A DNA stretch of 64,000 bases from Erigeron canadensis (taxonomy: Eukaryota; Streptophyta; Magnoliopsida; Asterales; Asteraceae): positions 49,536,101-49,600,100 of the forward strand of contig NC_057768.1 of the NCBI RefSeq assembly GCF_010389155.1, read 5' to 3'. The notes below the pieces were generated by a model that searched no databases, was not told the DNA's origin, and was given only the letters and a program-made list of their open reading frames with translations. Made by a program: the position numbers and the translations under genes. Of the stretch, positions 45,717 through 56,886 are shown piece after piece; the first letter of the stretch is position 1, and the number at the start of each line of letters is the position of its first letter.

Positions 45717-47303
45717 TAATGAAGGTTGATCATGTGTTGGATGTATAATAGGCGGAAATTATTTTTCAAGATTTATATTCATTTCCTGTACATTCATATG
45801 GGACATGTGTTCTTCATTTCCTTTTCATTGGGGCTATTGGATGTTGCATTTTTGGAGAACTTTTTGTAGACTTGTTTTTCAGTTTTGATTCTTGACGGTT
45901 TCCTGAATAATGTATGTATTTATTGATGTATATCTCGTAATACTTATAAAGAAATTATAAATACATATTGCTGAGAAGAAAAACTTCAAACTCTGGATGT
46001 TGTTTCCGAACTTTTGGTGGTTTACTGGCAGAGACGTGCGGCTTAAAAGTTGAGATTAAAACTTTCAAAGCTTGCCAATGCGATTTACCTCATTTCACGT
46101 TTGTTGTGAGACTGCTTGGTTTGGGGCCAACAACGAGTTAGTATCAATATATCAATTTTGGTAGTTTATAATATAATTTATTTTTCCTAGTTGTTACATT
46201 GCATTAATGTTTTAAGTTAATCAATCTAAATCAAATCACATTATCATGTCATCAAAAATAGAACACCGGTTTAATGGTTGGGAGTTGAGATAAAACGTAT
46301 ATATGTTAGCTATCTAATGTTTTAAATCAAATCTACCATAGTATGAGTTTTGTAACTGACGCCACCTCATCGCCTTGCCACACACTGGCAACTCAAATTA
46401 CCTTTCATGTATTGGACCCGAGATAACCTGATGTGAATAAGTAAAGGTCTTCAAAGGTGAACAATTTTTCATTTCCATAAATCTTTTCCTATTCAATAGG
46501 CTTTGCAAAAGTATAAATTGTACTTATTTATAAAAACCATTTTTTTTAAAAAAAAAATCAACTTTAAATATGTACCACGAAAAGTTGTTAGAGGCACCAT
46601 TAAATCCTTGCCAAGTGCATCCACAGCAACAATATCTCTGCTTTTCTCATTTAGCAAAAACTTTGCTTTAATACACAACAACCTCATCTCAATTTGTAAG
46701 GCTGCGAACAAAACGAAACAAACTTGATTATGGTATCTAAGTTTTAACTCCGAGACTTTTAGAAATAGTGAAAATATTAGTTGGACGTACTAGTAATCTA
46801 GTATACTTATTAGCTAGAGTTTTTAAACAAAACTTACAGTTAAAATTTAAGTTTGTGAAAAAAAGGACAATAGATTTTTCCAATTAATCAACCTAATAAC
46901 TTTTTTAAACATAAAACTTAGTCATATGAAAAAAAATCAAAAAGGTGATTAAAATGATAATAAATGAATTATACATATCAAATTTTTATGATATTGTAAG
47001 ATGATTTATGCTACCATTTTAAAAAAATTAATCATTTTTTTCTTGTAAAATATAAATATAGTTAACGGAGTAGCTCAGGTAGATTTTAGGCTCAAACTTT
47101 CATACTGATTTGATATGAATATATGATTGCTCGGCCATCAACCACGTTGGAAGATGACATTTGTATCAATTTGTTTTTATTAATCTACTAAAGTTATGCA
47201 TGAATTACTTGTACTGTATGTTATAAAGTTTGTACAATCTGGTAAATTTATCAAAATGTTTGATATGGATATCAATTCCCTTGCAGTTACTTTTATATTT
47301 TAT

Positions 47304-47341
<38 letters not shown>

Positions 47342-47644
47342 CCCTATCCATTCATTAAACTTCTTTCTGCGTTAAGAATTTTAGTCTGACAAAAGATTTA
47401 TTGTATATCCAATCATATTTACCAGAGTACCACCATGGCACCATATATGATGATATATCTAACAGAAAATGACTAATTCTTTTAATAAAATAGCATAAAG
47501 ATCCTCCTAACACTCTAAAAGGTGACATGTGTTATCCATTAATTTTCTTTCCTAATCTTGCCCCCTGATTTTTTCATATGTCATAATCTAATAGTTAGGA
47601 GGATCTTTAGGCTATTTTGTTAGGAGGAGTAATCATTTCCCATA
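45717..47644. other. SPX-MFS 3' region and intergenic, no gene
   Basis: The 3' UTR is probably within 45717-45960. The remainder is AT-rich, with a (TA)n tract at about 47310-47339. The overlapping short frames on both strands at 46493-46727 come from one locus and match nothing known. Confidence 0.45.
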
Positions 47645-48052
47645 TCTAATACTATCTTAAAAACCCTTTATTTTTTTAGAATTAATGATTTGAACTACCC
47701 AAAATATCCTTAGTCTTTATTTACTAGTTTAAAAATCTCTACCTAATATACCTATAATAACCTTAAATCTCAACCACTCGTTTTTTTTTCTCTCATCTAT
47801 AAATCATTTTATTCCTTTAATTCATTCAAAATCTTTTATCTCAAGAACTGTATATCGATAAATTATAAAAATTGTATAGGTTTTCTTAAAATTTAATGTT
47901 ATTTCATTAGAAATGTCATTCGATGTACTTTTTGACAAATTTTTAAATCTGAGGGCGAAACCCGTACGGTTAAGACATTTGGCTATCATACTCTATGACT
48001 TGACTTATCACCCCACCATCTCACCGCCGCAAAGCGCAAACACTATCTCTCG
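47645..48052 (+). mobile_element. Helitron-like element, CTCG-ending family
   Basis: The 5' end TCTAATACTATCTTAAAA follows A (47644). The 3' end is CACCGCCGCAAAGCGCAAAC...CTCTCG ending at 48052, followed by T. Sister of 35916-36360, with long shared blocks. The 3' stem is weakened by substitutions (CGC...GCG). The 66-codon frame at 47913-48113 is a by-product. Confidence 0.7.
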
Positions 48053-48191
48053 TGATGATGAATGCACCAACCCTACATCATGTGCCATTATGCCACCGTC
48101 ATGGACATGGTAGTTCTTAATGATAATTTAAGATTTACTACAAAGTTTAAAGCAAAGATAACGTGTAATTGAGTTCATTTATATATATATA

Positions 48192-48230
48192 TTAGCACAG
48201 TACTCGCACAATGCGACGGTAGTCATGACA
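48192..48230 (-). mobile_element. Helitron-like 3' terminus
   Basis: Minus-strand reading: CCGTCGCATTGTGCGAG hairpin-like sequence followed by TACTGTGCTAA, with CTAA at 48195-48192 and then T. I could not place its 5' end in the AT-rich DNA to the right, so only the terminus is reported. Confidence 0.5.
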
Positions 48231-49620
48231 ACGATTGTGTGATGGCAAGAGCAACTGTTAGTGATGAAGACGACGTCGAATAATGTAAATAATTGATGTA
48301 AAAAGTTAGTGAAAATATTTTTCAAAAATAAAAAAGTGATTGTGTAATTTAATCATCAAGAATATTTTAGACAAATCTCCCCATGTAACATTTAACATAG
48401 AGGCAATTTTTTTTTATATAATATGATATATTTAAAAAAAAGAATAATTTAAAAATAAAATTGGCTTCAAAAATAATAATTTAAAATTGTCTGTGTTTAA
48501 ACATTTTAGACCATTTACTTTAAACATGACTTTATGTGTCTTTATAAGAAAACATAGCAAATAGTTAACAACAGAAAACTCAAAATAGCTATTATCACTC
48601 TACTTAATATTTACGAGTAAAATTTACCATATGAACACGTCATATATGTACAACTCAACTAAAATTAATTACATGTCTTAAATTCACGCATAAAAAGTAT
48701 CGCACGGCTACTTTTGGACCTTTGGTACCCACAACATATTAAGTACCGATTGTGATTTGTGACACTATAGCAAGACTGATCCCACCCACATGAGACAATT
48801 TATAATCACTTAATAATATATTCATGATGTATATTCATAATGTTAAATTTTAATTTATTTTATTTCCTTAATAATTTTTTTTTATTACAAATAAGTCATT
48901 ACATCATAAACATAGTAGACAAACGGAAAACAATCTTTTAGTAATGTTACTATCCTAATAAACCATTACATTGAGACTTAAGTTTTCAAGTTAAAGCACA
49001 CATTTGGGTTTATTTAGAAGAAGAATTTGTTTTGATTTATTGAAATTAAAAACCTTAAAAGTTAATTCATGAAAAAAATGGATTTAGTGGGATGGTAAGA
49101 GTAGAACAAGTTTTAGGATATGTTTAACATAAAAGCTTGGAGCACTTAAGGTTGGAACTTAGAGATAAAACTACGAACTGGGTTTTTTATTTCAATCATT
49201 CTTGCACAAGCTTTTATTTTAAAGACTTTTCGGGGCTTTTAGAGCATTCACAGTGCTCAGGACTCATCCTCCAATGACTAGTCTCGATCAGCACCACATC
49301 AACCAAATGACTAACCAAACACTAATCCCCAAAAACACCAACAATATCAGGACTAGTTTAAGACCCATTAGTTATTTAATTTACACATTTAACCCAATAT
49401 TAATAATAATATATATGTATATATATAAAAGATTTTGCGGTAAAAGAAAAAAACTAACATATATATTAATTGAGTGTCTTGTACAGTTGTATGTATATAT
49501 GTATGTATGATTATATAAGTGGATATATGAAAAGGAACCTAAACATATATTTATGGACATATTGACATTTCACTCACTATATATATATATATATATATAT
49601 GTATTTATTTATTCGGTCAA
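48231..49620. other. AT-rich intergenic, no gene seen
   Basis: This stretch may contain the body of the Helitron whose 3' end is at 48192. (TA)n lies at about 49579-49599. The 85-codon plus frame at 49253-49510 has no recognisable domain. Confidence 0.4.
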
Positions 49621-49627
49621 ACCACCC

Positions 49628-49635
49628 TATAAATA
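49628..49635 (+). promoter_or_regulatory. Putative TATA box of the GMC oxidoreductase gene
   Basis: TATAAATA in the context ccaccctataaataacta. It would set the transcript start near 49660, giving a leader of about 350 nt. The leader contains (gtac)n microsatellites at 49913-49932 and 49967-49978. Confidence 0.45.
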
Positions 49636-50008
49636 ACTAAACGGAGAGCTTAAGTGTTAGGTCATACAAACACAAGATATATAACTTGCCATAGCTAGCT
49701 GCTAGTCACATTTCTTGAGTTTTGTTGAAAATATCGGAGTTATCTAACACGTACACTCAAAACTTTTTGGGGGAGTGCAATATTGTCGGGTGCGATCAAG
49801 ATTCATATAAAATACAAGAAAATGTTGCTAAGATAAAGCCGTACGTATTTCAAGATTGTTGGGGTTCATCAGTACTATATATATATACCCGATCGGCCTA
49901 CTGCTTCACTAAGTACGTACGTACGTACGTACCATATACATATTCTTCTCAAGTCTAATCAACACGTACGTACGTACATAAATACGTACACAAAAAGTAA
50001 GTAATAGT

Positions 50009-51072
50009 ATGATCATGGCATTTTTATGGAGATCGGCCGTGGCTAATGCGCTTCTTCTTGTCTTTCAATTTGGATTGATCTCCTGTGCTCAAACAGGTAC
50101 AACTTAATTTCCATTATTCACTTACCAGCTCGATCATATCGTTTTAATTTAGCTTTATTAGAGTAATAATATATTACTTCACTGTTAGTTAAATTGATAT
50201 GCAGTAATTATAAAGTACACTTTAATTATTAGAGTAATCTAGCTAAACTGAGTATATATACGACACTCAAGTACTACATACACACACAACTCATTATATT
50301 TAATTCAACGTGGCCCGTTTTTTCATTTTTTACTTTTTATTATTACTATATATATATATCAAATAAACTAGGGATGCATGTGCACTTTGACACATTTATC
50401 TATACTCCTTTATAAAAGCATATTTTTTTTTTATTTTTGGAAATTAAGTATTTTTTTCAGTATTCCCATAATACATTTACACCCTTACTTTCTTTCTAAT
50501 CATTACACGCTCTCTTCGACCTTCTATCACCCTCCAACACCGCCCTCGATCTCCACCACCGCCTCCCTTTTAAACTGCAGGTATAAGTTGTACTCCGCAA
50601 GTCCAGCATATATATTTTTTAGCCAACAAGTACGTTAAATATATTGTTCCATTTAACCGCTTCGATCAGTTATTTTTTACTTAGCATTTTAAAACATTGC
50701 ATTTATAGATGTAGTTTTAAAGTACTACTACGTACGTAGTATGTTGGGCTTATGAGGTTAATTTGTGGTACATTTGAAAACTTTTCTTGAATATTATTAT
50801 GTACTTTAAACTTCTTTGTATAAGTTTAATGAGTTTATGTTCAACTTTTCAGATAAATAAAAATGTTTTTCACTTCACTAATTATACAACATTATCTTAC
50901 CAAAAAAAAAAAAAAACCGCTTAGAGTTTATGTTAATGGGTCCATTTTATTTACTTCCAACTGCCCTATATATTCATATATATATTTAATGGAAACCTAC
51001 TAACCGATTAAATAGATAAGTTCCTTTATTGTATTCCCATCTACATTCTTTAATGACGACCTGTTATTTATT

Positions 51073-51112
<40 letters not shown>

Positions 51113-53621
51113 CTATAAACAAATATCTTATCACATAAAGCTCAATAAAAACATTTATTCACAAACAACGAACTTTCATATATATACCAATTAACCACAT
51201 GATATAGCTCAGGAATATTTCATATATTGAGTTGGTATTGAAATTACATATTCAATTGATTAGATTATTATAGATTAACACCAAACAACGTACATCAATG
51301 TAAGAGACAAACACACTACATTTATATAGGATAAACTTGTACGAGTAATTAACATAATCAAACATTTTAAGAAAATATATATATGCATTATTGTAATTAA
51401 CTAGCTAGTGTATACATTGTAACTTATAACTAATCTGCTTATGTACATAATATGTGACACTTAATTGCGTACATATATATATAATTAACATACATGCAGA
51501 TCCAGGTTACACATTCATGCACGAAGCAACAAGAGCTCCAACAGTCTCATATTACGATTATATAATAGTTGGTGGCGGAACCGCCGGGTGTCCGTTAGCC
51601 GCCACCCTCTCCCACAACTCCTCCGTCCTGCTCCTCGAACGTGGCGGCTCTCCTTATGGAAACAACAACATCACCGACTTGGCCGCGTTTGGGGCCGCCT
51701 TGTCCGACCTCTCTCCATCCTCCCCTTCTCAACGCTTTGTGTCCGAGGATGGGGTTGTGAGTGCCCGGGCCCGTGTACTTGGTGGTGGAAGTTGCTTGAA
51801 CGCGGGCTTTTATTCTCGGGCCGGCCCTGATTATGTGAGGCTTGCGGGTTGGGACCCAAAGTTGGTCAACGAGTCGTACCAGTGGGTGGAGAAGGTGGTG
51901 GCGTTTGAGCCGCCGTTGAAACAATGGCAAACTGCGGTGAGGGACGGGTTGGTTGAGGCTGGGGTGTTGCCTTATAACGGTTTTACTTATGATCATATGT
52001 ATGGTACAAAAGTTGGCGGTACCATTTTTGACCAAAATGGGCATAGGCATACCGCGGCCGATTTGCTTCGATATGCAAACTCGAGTGGACTCACTGTGTT
52101 ACTACATGCACCTGTTCACAGAATATTATTCACAACTCGTGGTACGTACGTGCGCACGCGGTACCATTATGTTGTAGTTGTACGATCGAGTATAAATTAT
52201 ATATGCATTTAGTCTCAAAATATATAGAGTAACTGTTTATTAAATATGTAGGAAGGACGAAACCCAGGGCCCATGGGGTGATTTTTGCAGATGAAAACGG
52301 GATAGCCCATCGGGCTTACTTAAAGAGGGGGTCCAATAATGAAATCATAGTGTCGTCTGGGGCTCTTGGAAGCCCGCAACTTCTGATGTTGAGTGGAATA
52401 GGCCCAAGAAGACAACTTAGAGCCCATAACATATCGGTGGTTTTGGAGCAGCCCATGGTGGGACTTGGAATGTCTGATAACCCCATGAATGCGGTTTTCA
52501 TCCCGTCTCCTAACCCGGTGGAGGTGTCTCTCATCCAAGTCGTGGGTATCACTCATAATGGAACTTACATCGAGGCTGCTTGTGGTGAAAACTTTGCCGG
52601 TGGAGCTCGAACTCAAGATTATGGAATGTTTTCTCCAAAGGTACGTAAAAAACATACATTTTCTCATCACTTATTCCGAAACACATAAACTAACTAAGGT
52701 CATTCCCGGACTCTTATAGACCTATGTATATATAGGGAGCCCATAAGTTTGACTGGCTCATTTAATTAGTCATTCATTCCCATTAAAATAAGCAGGCACA
52801 CGGCATTTAGAAAAGTTAAAAAGTTGTGCTCTTGATCCTCTAAAGATGTATTTTGTCGAAAATATTGTTTTGATCAGATTGGACAACTCTCAACATTGCC
52901 ACCAAAACAAAGAACCCAAAAGGCGATAGACAAGGCAATTGAGGACATGAAAGCACTTCCCCAAAGTGCATTTGTGGGCGGGTTTATCCTAGAAAAGATC
53001 ATGGGCCCGATCTCCACGGGCCATTTAGAACTTACATCCCTTAGCCCAAATGACAACCCATCGGTTACTTTCAATTACTTCAAAGACCCTCGAGACTTAC
53101 AAAGATGTGTGGATGGGATCAAAATCATTGAGAAAGTAATAGAATCGAATTCATTTTCAGCATTTAGATTTGATTATCTGTCTATAGTGACTCTTCTCAA
53201 CATGACCGCAAACTCACCAGTAAACTTATTACCTAAACATGCCAACGCGTCAAGATCTTTAGAACAATTTTGTAAGGATACCGTGATGACCATATGGCAT
53301 TATCACGGAGGATGCCAAGTTAATAGAGTCGTGGATCGCGATTATAAGGTTATGGGTGTGGACTCACTCAGGGTCATCGATGGGTCTACATTTCGTAACT
53401 CTCCTGGAACTAATCCTCAAGCCACCGTGATGATGTTAGGAAGGTAACATACAAACAATTACTCACTTCACATTCTGTCACAATACATATCTTAATTTAT
53501 ACTAACTTAATTATGCATTAAGTTTTTCTAAAAATGTATATTATGGTTTGTTATATGTAGGTACATGGGTGTTAAGTTGATGCGCGAGAGACTTAGCGCC
53601 AACGGACAAGAGCGAGATTAA
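50009..53621 (+). CDS. HOTHEAD-like GMC oxidoreductase
   Basis: FAD-dependent glucose-methanol-choline oxidoreductase of the plant HOTHEAD / mandelonitrile-lyase-like group. Arabidopsis HTH is linked to cuticle and long-chain omega-hydroxy fatty acid oxidation and floral organ separation. Five exons join in frame to 581 residues (HTH about 594): 50009-50096, 51500-52141, 52252-52640, 52878-53443, 53561-53621. Seen: a hydrophobic signal peptide at about residues 1-27 (NALLLVFQFGLISCA); the FAD Rossmann motif VGGGTAGCP (residues 53-61) with Glu76 in LLLERGG; ARVLGGGSCLNAGFYSR; the GMC signature GALGSPQLLMLSGIGP; the catalytic region WHYHGGC (His514, His516) and GTNPQ (Asn552). ATG at 50015 is an alternative start two codons on. 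Intron 1 is 1.4 kb. The secreted location is inferred from the signal peptide. The substrate is unknown; a hydroxynitrile lyase role cannot be excluded but HTH-like is more likely. Confidence 0.92.
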
Positions 53622-54544
53622 GAAGAGTCACATATTTTAAAGTTTGCATTGTGTGATTATTTGTTGGTTTTCATGGAAAACACACTTTGTTTAGTTTTTT
53701 GGCGGACTGATGTAATAAATAAATAATAATTTATTAATTTAACGTTGAACAAATCAATTGTTGTTTTATACGACCGATTATCAACAAATGAATTGGTATT
53801 TGGGTGACTGTGTAGCTAGGACTTCAAAATTTAAGGTCAAAATTTTGATATGAATAATATGCTTCAAAAATTAAAATCATGTTTTTTTTGCTAAATGAAT
53901 AAATTTTGAAATTGACGTTAAATACAGAGTATATAAAATAAAACTCGATAAACTCAAATATAAACTCAATTTTTTAAATTTTCCTAGTTTGCAATGTGCT
54001 TGTAATAACTAGGTAGTTCTCTTTGGGGTGTGATGTCTTACCCCCTTAATGTGTTTTGTCTACATGGATACTTTGTAAGTGATCAACTGGCTGAAATGCC
54101 ATGTTGCCTGTTTTTATTGATGATTAATACAAGTTAACAAAGTGACGGCTTTTTTACTAAAAAGTAATTGTTGTTTTATGCATGTCAAGCCGAGGAAAGT
54201 CAACTTTGTTTACCTGAGTGATGAGATTTGATTATCTAGTGATGGTTTACATGTCATAAAGCGGCCACGAAAGATTAAAAACTAAAGTACTCCGTATTTG
54301 TATACGTCATTAACTTATTTTAATAGGTTTGCAGCTTGTTGACATTGGAAAAAAGAACATGTTAGAATGATTCGGTAGTCACATATTATCATAAAAAAGA
54401 GATCAATGTGTGACGCAATTAGTTTTTAAATTCTTGTACGATCTTAGATTTTGATGTAAGTAAGTTTTTTAATTAGGCGTGAAAGTATATAGTTGTGGAA
54501 GTTTTTTGAAATGAAATATTGAATTCTAAGTGTTTACTCTTTTA
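53622..54544. other. GMC gene 3' region and intergenic
   Basis: A probable poly(A) region (aataaataaataataa, 53716-53730) lies about 100 bp after the stop codon. Nothing else was recognised. Confidence 0.45.
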
Positions 54545-54914
54545 TCTATACTCTATTATAAAACAAACTACCTTCTACTTCTTTCAACTTTATACTTTTA
54601 AAATATCTACCCTTAATTTTTAACACATTCTTAACTCACACACTAAATCTACCTAATATATCCTAAAAATATTTTTCAACCATATTTATCCAAACTATCT
54701 ATCTTCTTTATTCATTAATTTAAATATTTTCACCTAATATCTCTATAATACTCTTAATAAAATTGTTTATAAAAGATACATTCATTAACAATAAAATAAT
54801 TACACTATCATTTACATCAATTACTTTTAGATTAATAACCACATCGTTACCACCATCGCCACCATCATCACCTGTTGCCGCCACTGTCACGGCATTATGC
54901 GGGTACCCATCTCG
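54545..54914 (+). mobile_element. Helitron-like element ending in CTCG
   Basis: The 5' end TCTATACTCTATTATAAAAC follows A (54544). The 3' end is ...CACGGCATTATGCGGGTACCCATCTCG ending at 54914, then T. A related but truncated sequence lies at about 61310-61460 (ataaaacaaactac..., accaccgccaccatc). It is 370 bp. The minus-strand frame across it (54720-54923) is Val/Asp-rich low complexity. Confidence 0.6.
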
Positions 54915-55176
54915 TATAACCAAAATTCTTTAATCATTTAAGGAAAATAATAGAAGAAATATGTCTTATTAGAGACAAGTATCCATAAAATTAAAAAATC
55001 CTTAAAAATCATTTAAAAAAAAGGATTTTTTTTTTGACATTATGATTTCCCTATATGACTTGGCATTATGCTAATTCTATGTCATGATAGAAATTCTTAA
55101 AATGAATTCGAATTGATAAGTGTTTCTTTTATCTATTTTTGTAGAATATATAATATAATATTATTAATAGGTTTTT

Positions 55177-55362
55177 TTTGGAACGACAAATTTGAATTAC
55201 TGATGGACCACTGTAGTATCATCGTGTCACCCGATCATATCCCACTAGGCAATAATGCCACCAATTCAGGAGGAAACTCAGAAAACCCCTCATCTGAGAT
55301 ACTAACTCATGACCTTGTAGTCTCTAGGCCTTATCACACCACAAAGATTTCACTAGTTGAAT
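55177..55362 (-). mobile_element. SINE-like element
   Basis: Minus-strand reading: it begins near ctagtgaaatctttgtggtg and contains ACAAGGTCATGAGTTAGTATC (box-B-like position). It ends with TTTGTCGTTCC followed by an A tail (the poly-T at 55171-55178 on the plus strand). This arrangement is typical of plant tRNA-derived SINEs. TSDs are not clear. A plus-strand 83-codon frame across it is not a gene. Confidence 0.5.
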
Positions 55363-56886
55363 AATGGTTATAAATAATATGACTGATATGTTCCTTATGA
55401 GTTATGAATGATTATGTTCTTAACGAATAATTATCAAATTAAAATATTCTTTTCTTTCTTTGATTATTATGTAAGCTAAACTTTATATGACTAATAGTAA
55501 ATTAGCGTGTACCGTGACATATCACATCATAAATTTGAGTTTTCTCGTAGTTTCGAGTTTTGACTAGGTAAAACCAATCGACGTGCCAAATAGCAACGTG
55601 CAACTGAACACAAGCGTAAGGTACAAACTGTTTTTATACTTTTGCTGTGGGCCAAGAACATCATTATTAAGTCGAAGACTAATGAAAAAGAGGGTGTCAT
55701 TGTTAAAGATTTTTTAGTAATGATAAAAGGGGTTGTAAAATGAAAAAAACTTTAATAATACATAACATACTTTTCTGATAGGGCAAGGCAAATTGATAAG
55801 GACTTGTATATGTGTTTACACTTTAGACTCGAAATATGCATGAAGTTTAGGCCTACTTGCTACTTGCTAAGTATAATATCGCCAATGACCTACAAATACA
55901 TAAAGTTGCCGGCCATTACAACATAGGCATTTTTGACTTCTTTGACGATAAGTACAATGTCAAAAACCATTTGCGGTAAATGATGTTTTAGAACATATAG
56001 TTTATATGGTTTGTTACTTTTTAAGCTAGTGTATATAAAATCACTTGTAAATTGATCAAGTGAAAAGTAATAACAAATCGACCCATAACAGCCAAAGCAT
56101 ATACGAGACAAACTAGTACTCAACCACGATTGCGACTAATCGTATAACTCAATAGTCCATAGTGTCCCAAACCCCTCATCTACTTCATTTACTAGGTTTC
56201 ATTCTTCGAATAACACGGTCTTTGTGCAAGTCAACTCGAATTGTAAACCCAGAGAATTTGACAAAATATAAATAAAGAAATTTCAACTTAAAAGACAAAC
56301 AACTTTTTGGTAGCAAATGTGAACCACTTCATGGAGGTGGTAGTGGAGGACTGCAAATTCCCTTTCGGGACCATTCAATACATCATCTACGTAAAATACA
56401 ACTTCACCATACATTTGTTGTTTGCATCATACATAACCATTTGCCCATAAAACAATCAATTTCACCATAAACTTCATGGACTAAAAAAAAAAAAAAGCAG
56501 CCCAAAAGCATTTTCTACACGTTTTATTTATTAATTTTTTTTTTCACCATCAAGTTTGGTTTTGTAAGTCCAGTTCTTGGATTTGAAAAAAAAAAATATA
56601 TGTAAACATGTTTTAATTGATATTATATATAGTTTCCTAGAAGTTGCTGCTAATGTGATGATGAATAGTCAAACATAGCTGAAGTATTTAGCTGTGTGCT
56701 TATTTACGTTACGTGGAACAACTTATATAAATGATACAAACAATGTAACATTGTAAAGATAGCGATACAAGGCTAATTAGGTGCTCGTATGACCTGTTCA
56801 AAAATCATTTATATCCTTACACCCTCTTCATCAGGCAAGCTTTAATTCATTTTTTATTTTTTTTGTATTGACCCATAAACAAAAAA
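55363..56886. other. Intergenic and upstream region of the MOCOS-like gene
   Basis: No gene was recognised. The A-run at 56484-56494 and T-rich segments are ordinary. The immediate 5' leader of the next gene probably lies within 56600-56886. Confidence 0.4.

Noticed and set aside
49722..49958. 78-codon frame in the leader of the GMC gene as a uORF
   Set aside because: It lacks an ATG at the indicated start (TTG), and its end is made of (gtac)n microsatellite.
51595..52050. 151-residue minus-strand frame
   Set aside because: A shadow of the GC-rich exon 2 of the GMC oxidoreductase, which has clear FAD-binding motifs on the plus strand.
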